Source of the DNA: Chitinophaga sp. YR573
GTDB lineage: Bacteria > Bacteroidota > Bacteroidia > Chitinophagales > Chitinophagaceae
Length of the DNA stretch: 64,000 nucleotides
Direction: 5' to 3'
Assembly: GCF_900110995.1 (NCBI RefSeq)
Contig: NZ_FOJF01000002.1
Location: 806,001 to 870,000, forward strand
The notes under the pieces were generated by a model. The model saw only the letters and a list, made by a program, of their open reading frames with translations, searched no databases and was not told where the DNA came from. Both the position numbers and the translations under genes were made by a program. Of this stretch, positions 37,094 through 44,596 are shown in pieces; positions within the stretch are counted from its first letter, which is position 1, and each line of letters begins with the position of its first letter.

Positions 37094-37118
37094 AACCGCT
37101 GAAAGAGCGGTTTTTTTT
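37094..37118 (+). terminator. Rho-independent terminator after the phosphatase
   Basis: AACCGCT pairs with AGCGGTT around a GAAAG loop, followed by an uninterrupted T run to 37118. It ends the receptor-phosphatase operon. Confidence 0.92.
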
Positions 37119-37251
37119 ATATATAAAACCGAACATATTGGTGATAAATATTGTTATTAATCCTGAAAATGGTAAATTCATCGTCCATTCTATGGCAGGA
37201 TTCCGAAAAGGCCTTAAAATAGAGTAGGAACAAACCCCCAAAAGTTCAGTT

Positions 37252-37632
37252 ATGAAAAGACTAATGTTGTTAACATTATGTATTCCCGCATTTTTATTAT
37301 TCTCCTTTACACTCCGCCAGGACCGTGGTGTTAAAAGAGTAAGTACACACCTTTATTCCGTTACTCCGCTGGCTACAAAACGGGTAACTACACAGGACAA
37401 GGAAATGATCAAGAAGATCGTTGCTGACCATTATGGCATTAAAGATTTTGGTCGTGGTCTCATTATTATTAATCGTGAAGACCCAAGAAACAAAGTAGCA
37501 GGTGGTATCCTCGACAACTCTATTTACAAAGACTGGGTTTCTACAAAACTCTTCTTCTGGAAACAGATTAACGAATTACCACAGGAAGTTATTAAAGCGA
37601 ACGCTATTCTTACAAAGTACGCTGGTAAATAA
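37252..37632 (+). CDS. Small secreted protein of unknown function
   Basis: A 126-residue protein with an N-terminal signal (MKRLMLLTLCIPAFLLFSFT) and a basic mature part of about 105 residues without cysteines. It contains KIVADHYGIKDFGRGLIIIN and ILDNSIYKDWVSTKLFFWKQ. No family is recognised. It is followed by a strong hairpin terminator that ends only 4-9 nt before the next gene, so it can be expressed more strongly than the two genes behind it. Position and layout suggest it may be the peptide or substrate partner of the following membrane proteins (inference only). Confidence 0.7.
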   Translation: MKRLMLLTLCIPAFLLFSFTLRQDRGVKRVSTHLYSVTPLATKRVTTQDKEMIKKIVADHYGIKDFGRGLIIINREDPRNKVAGGILDNSIYKDWVSTKLFFWKQINELPQEVIKANAILTKYAGK

Positions 37633-37642
37633 TTCCAGGTTA

Positions 37643-37672
37643 GGGCCGGTTTTAAAATGACCGGCCCATTTT
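37643..37672 (+). terminator. Terminator/attenuator between small secreted gene and HTTM pair
   Basis: GGGCCGGT pairs exactly with ACCGGCCC around a 9-nt loop, followed by ATTTTC. The hairpin lies directly in front of the next ATG (37676), so it would both limit read-through and affect translation of the next gene. Confidence 0.8.
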
Positions 37673-37675
37673 CAT

Positions 37676-38242
37676 ATGAAAAAGCGATTATTATATGGCT
37701 GGATAGGTTTCCACCTGCTGTTTATCCTTCTTATCAATTCGGTGAGTTCCTATACATCCTATCACGACTTTCATCACCAGAAAGGAAACAGTTCTGTGGC
37801 TAAAGGGATAACAAAGCTGATGGGGAAGAAATTCTTCCGCTATTATGGCCGTTATACAGGCGCAGAAATGGGGTACGGCTTCTTTGGTATCAATGTACGT
37901 TCCAATGGGATGCTGATAGGGGAGTGCGGTGGAAAAGAGTTAACCGCAGATTTTAAGTCTTATGAAACATCATTACGCTTCTTTTCCATGACCAACGCAT
38001 TAACAGATGATTTCATCAAACCAGGAGATACTTCGCAGGTAAAGAATATCATGAGTGAGTATAATAAACTGGTATTTAAAAATATTGCAGTAACGATGTT
38101 TCAAAAAGGGGAATGCCAGGATAGCACCGTATCTGTCAGCTATAACCTGTTAACTTACCCTACCCTGGCCGCTGTGAGAGCAGATACGCCTGCACGCTAT
38201 CAATTAATTAAACTGATCACTGCAACCTATAGTCTGCGATGA
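37676..38242 (+). CDS. Membrane-anchored hypothetical protein (SdpA-like position)
   Basis: A 188-residue protein with one N-terminal membrane helix (LYGWIGFHLLFILLINSVSS) and an extracytoplasmic domain containing FFRYYGRYTGAEMGYGFFGI, CGGKELTADF and ALTDDF. It has no recognised family. Its stop overlaps the start of the HTTM gene by four bases (ATGA), so the two are translationally coupled and likely act together. The arrangement recalls the SdpA-SdpB pairs that process Bacillus SDP-type peptides, but sequence similarity to SdpA cannot be judged here. Confidence 0.65.
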   Translation: MKKRLLYGWIGFHLLFILLINSVSSYTSYHDFHHQKGNSSVAKGITKLMGKKFFRYYGRYTGAEMGYGFFGINVRSNGMLIGECGGKELTADFKSYETSLRFFSMTNALTDDFIKPGDTSQVKNIMSEYNKLVFKNIAVTMFQKGECQDSTVSVSYNLLTYPTLAAVRADTPARYQLIKLITATYSLR

Positions 38243-39072
38243 AAACATGGTTATTCTTTTTCAGGATCAATATAGCAGGTTTTGCCCTGATCCACTTTCT
38301 CTCTATTCAGCCTGATTTTAATGATCTTTATTCTTATCACGGATATGTATATCCTGATATCATGGATAATACAACTGATACCATTAGTTTAACGCTGGTA
38401 GGTTTACAGGGGATTTTACATAAAATCGGATATGAAACCTTGTTATGGATTTGCCGGATAGCCTTCCCTGTATCATTGCTGATGCTGATTGCCGGCTTAT
38501 TTACAAGAGTGAGTGCTATTGTAGCTCTCTTCTTACAATTATTACTGATAAAGTCTGTTCATTTATATGAATATGGGGTAGATGGATTTACCACTTTTGC
38601 ATTATTCTATTGCTGTATATTCCCGGTGGGAAGAGTTTATTCTTTAGATAACAGGTTATTGGGGAAAAGAGAAGTAGATGATGAACCGTATCTTTTTTTA
38701 CTAAAAGCGCATCTTAGTATTGCTTATTTTTTCTCCGGATTTGATAAGGTTATCGGTGTTACCTGGCGCAATGGCGAAGCCCTCTGGAAGGTAATGCACA
38801 GCCATAATTATTACAGTATTTTCAGTCTGGATTTTTTAGCAAAAACGCCTTTTTTTGTAATCTCCTGCTGGGCAACGATGATCCTGGAACTGGCTTATGG
38901 TATCTTTATGAATGTACGTGTTACCCGGCCTTACTGGCTGATGGGTATTGTGTTATTACATTTATTCATCGCGTTGTTTATGGGATTGTTTTTCTTCTCC
39001 GCCTTATTGATTATCCTCAATCTCAGTGCTTATTATGTACCTACGTTGAAGCCTGCACAATCAGGTTTGTAG
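38239..39072 (+). CDS. HTTM-domain integral membrane protein
   Basis: A 277-residue inner-membrane protein with about eight hydrophobic helices. It has the HTTM-type features known from the membrane part of vitamin-K-dependent gamma-carboxylase and from SdpB: LLKAHLSIAYFFSGFDKVIG followed by TWRNGEALWKVMHSHNYY, and LLLIKSVHLYEYGVDGFTTF. The C-terminal carboxylase domain of the eukaryotic enzyme is absent. It is coupled to the gene upstream by an ATGA overlap. Its 3-prime end overlaps the convergent LacI gene by 32 bp. Function is unknown; membrane-linked modification or maturation of a small protein is one possibility. Confidence 0.75.
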   Translation: MKTWLFFFRINIAGFALIHFLSIQPDFNDLYSYHGYVYPDIMDNTTDTISLTLVGLQGILHKIGYETLLWICRIAFPVSLLMLIAGLFTRVSAIVALFLQLLLIKSVHLYEYGVDGFTTFALFYCCIFPVGRVYSLDNRLLGKREVDDEPYLFLLKAHLSIAYFFSGFDKVIGVTWRNGEALWKVMHSHNYYSIFSLDFLAKTPFFVISCWATMILELAYGIFMNVRVTRPYWLMGIVLLHLFIALFMGLFFFSALLIILNLSAYYVPTLKPAQSGL

Positions 39073-40063
39073 CGAGAATTTTCCGTTCAAATTCTTTTAC
39101 AGGTCTTTTACTTTCTATCAGTTGTAATAGTAAACTGGTAGCCAGCTCTCCCATTTCAAATGCGGGTTGCCGTACCACAGTCAGTGGTGGATGTAACAGT
39201 TCTATCAGGTCTGAGTTAGAGAAGCCAACGAGCGCGATATCCTGAGGGATACGGATGCCTTTGCTTTTCAGCACTCGCATACAGTTGGTGGTGAGTTTAT
39301 CTGATGCTGTGAAGATAGCGTCCGGTCGGGGGCGTAATTTCAGTAACTGGCTGACAGCCTGTTCCACTTCCTCTAATTGTAGTCCGGAATAACGGGAGTA
39401 TTTAATCAGTGCTTTACCGGGTTTTACCCTTGTCTGTGCCAGCGCTTCCATATATCCGGCCACACGTTCCCTGCTGATAGAGAGTGTTTCTGGTCCGGCC
39501 AGCACGGCTATATGTTTATATCCTTTATTGATGAGGTGAAGAGTGGCATCATATGCCCCGCGGAAATTATCCACCATCACTTTATGGGTCTTGATATCCT
39601 CTACGATACGGTCGAAGAATACGATAGGAAAGCCTCTGTCGTGCAGTGCTTTAAGATGGTCCATGTTCTGGGTACTGCTGGATACGGAGATCAGCAGGCC
39701 GTCTACAGACCGCGATGCCAGGTACTGTAAGGTCATCATTTCCCTCTCATAAGATTCATGTGTCTGGGAGATGATAACGTTATAACCGGTGTCCTTGGCT
39801 ACGGATTCTATGCCATTGATGGCCTGGGAGAAGAAGCTATTGGCTATTTCAGCAACGATCACTCCTATAGAACGGCTTCTTTTCTCTTTGAGACTGAGTG
39901 CGATAGGATTAGGGTGATAATTGATCCGGGTAGCATATTCCAGCACCAGCTGTTTGGTGGCGCTGCTTATCTCGTGGCTATCACGTAGTGCACGGGATAC
40001 AGTAGAGGTTGAAAGCCCCAGTGCGATCGCTATATCTTTTATGGTTGCTGCTTCGAATTTCAT
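39041..40063 (-). CDS. LacI-family transcription regulator
   Basis: A 340-residue repressor-type regulator. The start at 40063 gives MKFEAATIKDIAIALGLSTS, the usual LacI helix-turn-helix (residues about 7-26), with the hinge region YHPNPIALSLKEKRS. The periplasmic-binding-protein-like sugar domain begins at IGVIVAEIANSFFSQAINGI and ends with the PPLTVVRQPAFEMGELA dimer region. The frame is open 27 codons farther upstream, but those codons have no role. It is divergent from the large toxin operon with 141 bp between, and a perfect palindrome lies in that gap. It probably senses a sugar or sugar phosphate; which promoters it controls is not shown by sequence. Confidence 0.93.
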   Translation of the reverse strand: MKFEAATIKDIAIALGLSTSTVSRALRDSHEISSATKQLVLEYATRINYHPNPIALSLKEKRSRSIGVIVAEIANSFFSQAINGIESVAKDTGYNVIISQTHESYEREMMTLQYLASRSVDGLLISVSSSTQNMDHLKALHDRGFPIVFFDRIVEDIKTHKVMVDNFRGAYDATLHLINKGYKHIAVLAGPETLSISRERVAGYMEALAQTRVKPGKALIKYSRYSGLQLEEVEQAVSQLLKLRPRPDAIFTASDKLTTNCMRVLKSKGIRIPQDIALVGFSNSDLIELLHPPLTVVRQPAFEMGELATSLLLQLIESKRPVKEFERKILATNLIVQAST

Positions 40064-40125
40064 AACGCGGTATGTAAATATAGGAGTTTTAAAAATGATG
40101 CTGAAGACTAATGATTCGTAATATG

Positions 40126-40156
40126 TTGCTTTTTTTGAATGCATTCATTATATTTG
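40126..40156 (+). promoter_or_regulatory. Promoter of the toxin operon with palindromic operator in the spacer
   Basis: A -33 TTG at 40126-40128 and a -7 TATATTTG at 40149-40156 are separated by 20 nt, the Bacteroidetes sigma-ABfr layout. The perfect 12-bp palindrome TGAATGCATTCA (40136-40147) fills the spacer, where a bound repressor would block polymerase. The site is 49 nt upstream of the first operon ATG and 73 nt upstream of the divergent LacI gene. It is GC-centred, not CG-centred, so LacI binding is uncertain. Confidence 0.65.
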
Positions 40157-40204
40157 TATTAGTTTTAATGCGAAGAATTATTCAAGGGACAATCCTGTTA
40201 ACTA

Positions 40205-43200
40205 ATGATAATGCGTCGTGGTACCCCTCTACCTATGCCCGTAACAGCTGTGCTGTTCTTTTTACTGTCGTTTTTTAAGCCGTGCATTGTTTTATCCTCT
40301 CCGGTTAACCTGATAGATACAGCAGGTGCAAATGCTTATGTGCAGGGACTTTTCAAGGAAATTCAGGATAAAGGGCGTTTTATAAACGCGCTGAACAATG
40401 AGGACATGGGGACTCTGCCGGTAGGACTGGTGAGAGAGATCAATGGCAAAACATACGTGATTGCGATTGACAGTGCCCGTATGACCTCTACAGGGGCCTA
40501 TTTCAGCGCCTATTTCCGCTTTACCTTCCCCGGTACCAGCAATGACCTCATTTTCGGTGGTAAAAATATTGGCTTCACGCCCGGCGGTGTTAGCGCAGTG
40601 ACTGCCACCAAACTGGTGCTGCTGAACGATCAGAATATCCATATTAATGATCATGTAGACCTCACTTTTCCAGGTAATGGCGACAATTACATAGAATGGG
40701 ACTGTAACGGCTTTAAAGATGCCAATCTGAGTGCTGTATTTGGCTTTGACAGTACCTGGATACAACCGGAGGATACAAAGACAGATAAATTACGTGCAGC
40801 CCTGAAAGTGAATGTAACGGACCTGAGTAACATCATGGCTACGGTGGATATACCTGCGTTCCATATAACGGGAATGACGGACTTCAGTTTCAAAGTGAAG
40901 AATGCAGTAGTGGACATGAGTGATGTGGCTAATCCCGGTGGATTGAATGTGACCGGCGATATGCTGGATGATCCTGCCAGTCCTTTATTATGGAGAGGTT
41001 TTTTCCTGCAGGAGCTGGAAGTAGGGTTACCGCAGCAATTAGCCACCGCCGAAGGGCGACCTAAAGTGACTGTTACCAATTTTATCATTGATGATCAGGG
41101 GGTAAGTGGTAGCCTGACAGCAGAAAACATCGTTAAATTAGGAGATGCCAGCGCAGGTGGCTGGCCTTTATCTATAGATAAATTAGGGATCAGTTTCAGT
41201 AAGAATAAACTGAATGGAGGAACACTGGGCGGAATGCTGCGGGTGAACTTCATAGGAGAAGATCCGCTGGCTTACGATGCCAGTGTGAGTATGCGGGGAA
41301 GTGATACTTATTACTCTTTCAGCTTAAAAACAACCGCAGACAAAACATACAGCTTCTTTGCAGGAAATATTACCCTCGGTAAAGACTCCCGTATATCCAT
41401 CACCAAAACAGAAAAAGACTTTCTGCCGATGGCCGTATTAAACGGCAAGGTCACCCTCAATAAAAGCGTATTAAACGTCAATAACATTGCTTTCCAGGAT
41501 CTGACCCTCTCTACGAAGAAGCCTTATGTACACAGCGGTACATTCGATATCGGTACTGCAGGTGGTTCTAAAATGGGTGGATTCCCGATAGGCTTCGATA
41601 GTATACATATTGGTATAGCAGAAGGTAAAATAGGGATAGGCGCTACCGTAAGGCTGAATTTTATGAATTCATCTGATAAGGGATTTGGTGGTAGTACTTC
41701 TTTTATTGTTACTGCGAGTCAGCAGGAAGAAGTACAAACCGTTACTGTCAATAATGTACCCGTAGAAAAAACGACCACGCATTGGAAACTGGATAAGGTA
41801 ACAATCAGTGATATAGACCTTACCGTAGCCGTAATGGCATTCAAGATGCATGGTATCCTCAGCATTTTTGATAATCATCCGGTATATGGAAATGGTTTCA
41901 GGGGTTTCCTGGACTTTACCATTCCCGGGCCTATACCCAAAGCAACAGCCACTGCCTATTTCGGATCAAAAGACGATTACCGTTACTGGCATGTGGATGC
42001 ATACATAGGCGTAACCATTCCTATTACGCCTATTATTAAGATCAATGGGTTGATGGGAGGAATGTCTTACCATATGGAAAGACCATCGGATTTCGACCCC
42101 TATGACAGCAGGAATGCGATTGATGGTAAGGGGGGATTGAAAGATGTGAACGAGATCTTCAAGTATATCCCTGTAAAAGAAGCCGGACTGGGTTTCATGG
42201 GTGGAGTATCCCTGGCGCTGACCGCGGATATGGTGGTGAATGCCAACGTAGCCCTGGAAGTACAGTTTGGAACTGATGGGGGCTTCCGTTACGCACAGTT
42301 TGACGGGGCTGGATATGTATTGCATAAAGCCGTAAAAGCGAAGAGTAAATCAGAAGCAGGGGAAGATGATTCCGCACCGGCATGGGTACAGTTTAAAATG
42401 CGCTATGATAATGTGAACCATACCTTCGACGCCAATTCTAAAACATATATTAATATAGTTGGTGTGCTGAAAGGAGTGAATGAACGTGGTCTGGTAGGTG
42501 AAGCTGCCTTGCATATCGCTCCGGATGACTGGTGGTTCTATATAGGCCGTCCTTCACAGATGTTTGGCCTGTCTATATTAGGACTTGCAGAAGTAAAGAC
42601 ATATTTCATGATGGGTACGAAGGTGGAAGATATGCCGCCTTTACCTAAAGAAGTAAGTGAAGTATTTGATGATGTGAATACCAACTTCATGGCGATGGAA
42701 AACTCTATGAAGAGTGGTAGTGGATTTGGTTATGGTATACATTTCAGTGCAGGATTTAAGTTTGATTATGGAGTATATGGAGAATTTGCCATAGGAGCAG
42801 GAGCGGATGTCCTGTTACGTGATTATGGAGAGGCCCGTTGTAAAGGCAGTAACAGTATTATAGGGTTTAACGGATGGTATGCCGCCGGACAGGCGTACGC
42901 TTATCTGAAAGGTGATGTGGGGATTCGCGTGAAGGTATTTGGTAAGAAACGGGGTTTCTCTATTGCCAAGTTATCAGCAGCCGTACTATTGCAGGCTAAG
43001 TTCCCCAACCCCAGCTGGCTCAGGGGAATGGTAGGCGTGAAGTACTCCGTACTTGGAGGAATGATCAAAGGGAAGGCGAATATTAAAGTGGAGTTAGGTA
43101 CCCAGTGTGAACTGGTGAGCGCCAAAGAACTGAACATCACGATCATTAATGATATCAAACCGGATGATAATACCAGCGATATAAGTGTGTTTGCTACACC

Positions 43201-44596
43201 ACAGGTGGCCTTTAACATGCCTGTAGTAAAACCTTTCTCCATGTTAAATGAGAATGATGAAGTAGCCACCTACCGTATTCAGCTGGATGCGTTGACACTG
43301 CAGAAAGACAATGCCTTTATCACTGGTATTACTACCATGAGTGATGACGGTACTTCCGCCTCACTCACGCTGAGGGATATATTACCGCCAACAAGCAAAC
43401 TGACAGCTTCTGCCAGGGTGCATGTGGAAAGACAAAATGGTAGCAACTGGGATTCCCTGAAAGCGGACTTCGAAGTGAAATCGGCTACTTTCACCACCGG
43501 TGCTGCGCCTGATAATATACCATGGGAGAATGTAGCCTATGCATACCCTGTTAACAGACAATATAACTTCCTGCCTAAAGAATATGGTAAAGGATATATT
43601 AAACTGAAACGTGGACAGCCTTACCTGTTTGCTACTACAGATGATTCAGGTAAGAAATGGAAGATCACCGCTGCTATGACACAGGCAGGCGGACAGGTGC
43701 TGAATCCTGCTTTCAACTACGATGAAGGAATGGCACAGGTGAACTTTGATATTCCACAGAATATGGGGAAGGAAGCAGTGTATACATTTAATATTGTACG
43801 TTCTTCCCTGGATGGACAAACGGCTGCTAATAATGTACAGTCGCAATCACAGACGGATGTATCCGCAGATGGGGATTCTACCACTATCGCGCAAACAACA
43901 TTAAAAGGTAATGCTACTTCTGCTGTCAGCAAAGAAGTTATCAATTACAGCTTCCGTACCAGTAAGTACAACACCTTTATAGAGAAGATGAGCGCCACTT
44001 CAGATCCAAGAGATCTGTTTGATGTGGCCACTAATTATATCAGTGTAATCGGACAACGTTTTGATGCGACTGAATCATTCGACAAATTCGAAACGGAAGG
44101 AGATAATACGTTCTCTACCAAATCATTGATATCCCTGGTAGCAGGTACCAATAACAGCTGGTTACAAACACAGCTGATGCCACTGATCTACACAGGTTAT
44201 CCGTTCAATGCAGGTATGACGATCACACGTGATCAGACTACTACGGGCGGTATTCCTCCTCTGGATGCGGTGCGTTTGTATAATGCCAATACCTCCGGAT
44301 ACAGACTGGAAGATGCGGCTATCTCTGAAGGACTGGCACCTACCATACAGGACCGCTGCCGCTTTATGTACTACGTTTCTTTTGTGGCAAATGATGATTA
44401 TCACGAACTGCTGAATAAAGCAAACCGCTTGTACATTAATGGTGTGACTGCTTCACCGGCCATCAGTAGATTACTGACATCTACTTATCCTGATTTACAG
44501 GGGAACATTTATTACCCGGTAGAACTGAAATACAGATTACCTGGTTCTAACAATATTACATCATCTGTTACGCGTAGCATTTATTATAAACTCTGA
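40205..44596 (+). CDS. Giant secreted beta-rich protein of unknown family, first gene of toxin operon
   Basis: A 1463-residue exported protein. The signal peptide covers about residues 1-33 (TAVLFFLLSFFKPCIVLSS). The mature part has no recognised domain. It is rich in short alternating beta-strands with recurrent phrases such as LGKDSRISITKTEKDFLPMA, ILSIFDNHPVYGNGFRGFLD and GYGIHFSAGFKFDYGVYGEF; the pattern at about 560-990 resembles amphipathic strands of an outer-membrane or beta-solenoid structure. There is no visible T9SS sorting domain, no catalytic motif and no membrane helix. The stop overlaps the next ATG by one base. Tight cotranscription with a SprB-repeat protein, a barrel and a polymorphic toxin suggests a structural or delivery role at the cell surface (inference). 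Confidence 0.8.
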   Translation: MIMRRGTPLPMPVTAVLFFLLSFFKPCIVLSSPVNLIDTAGANAYVQGLFKEIQDKGRFINALNNEDMGTLPVGLVREINGKTYVIAIDSARMTSTGAYFSAYFRFTFPGTSNDLIFGGKNIGFTPGGVSAVTATKLVLLNDQNIHINDHVDLTFPGNGDNYIEWDCNGFKDANLSAVFGFDSTWIQPEDTKTDKLRAALKVNVTDLSNIMATVDIPAFHITGMTDFSFKVKNAVVDMSDVANPGGLNVTGDMLDDPASPLLWRGFFLQELEVGLPQQLATAEGRPKVTVTNFIIDDQGVSGSLTAENIVKLGDASAGGWPLSIDKLGISFSKNKLNGGTLGGMLRVNFIGEDPLAYDASVSMRGSDTYYSFSLKTTADKTYSFFAGNITLGKDSRISITKTEKDFLPMAVLNGKVTLNKSVLNVNNIAFQDLTLSTKKPYVHSGTFDIGTAGGSKMGGFPIGFDSIHIGIAEGKIGIGATVRLNFMNSSDKGFGGSTSFIVTASQQEEVQTVTVNNVPVEKTTTHWKLDKVTISDIDLTVAVMAFKMHGILSIFDNHPVYGNGFRGFLDFTIPGPIPKATATAYFGSKDDYRYWHVDAYIGVTIPITPIIKINGLMGGMSYHMERPSDFDPYDSRNAIDGKGGLKDVNEIFKYIPVKEAGLGFMGGVSLALTADMVVNANVALEVQFGTDGGFRYAQFDGAGYVLHKAVKAKSKSEAGEDDSAPAWVQFKMRYDNVNHTFDANSKTYINIVGVLKGVNERGLVGEAALHIAPDDWWFYIGRPSQMFGLSILGLAEVKTYFMMGTKVEDMPPLPKEVSEVFDDVNTNFMAMENSMKSGSGFGYGIHFSAGFKFDYGVYGEFAIGAGADVLLRDYGEARCKGSNSIIGFNGWYAAGQAYAYLKGDVGIRVKVFGKKRGFSIAKLSAAVLLQAKFPNPSWLRGMVGVKYSVLGGMIKGKANIKVELGTQCELVSAKELNITIINDIKPDDNTSDISVFATPQVAFNMPVVKPFSMLNENDEVATYRIQLDALTLQKDNAFITGITTMSDDGTSASLTLRDILPPTSKLTASARVHVERQNGSNWDSLKADFEVKSATFTTGAAPDNIPWENVAYAYPVNRQYNFLPKEYGKGYIKLKRGQPYLFATTDDSGKKWKITAAMTQAGGQVLNPAFNYDEGMAQVNFDIPQNMGKEAVYTFNIVRSSLDGQTAANNVQSQSQTDVSADGDSTTIAQTTLKGNATSAVSKEVINYSFRTSKYNTFIEKMSATSDPRDLFDVATNYISVIGQRFDATESFDKFETEGDNTFSTKSLISLVAGTNNSWLQTQLMPLIYTGYPFNAGMTITRDQTTTGGIPPLDAVRLYNANTSGYRLEDAAISEGLAPTIQDRCRFMYYVSFVANDDYHELLNKANRLYINGVTASPAISRLLTSTYPDLQGNIYYPVELKYRLPGSNNITSSVTRSIYYKL

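Noticed and set aside
37252..37632. SdpC-type toxin identity for the 126-residue secreted protein
   Set aside because: The mature protein lacks the hydrophobic peptide region of SdpC, so only the general layout is comparable.
40687..41088. Long antisense frame within the 1463-residue gene
   Set aside because: Serine/proline-rich shadow of the sense frame, without start signal or domain.
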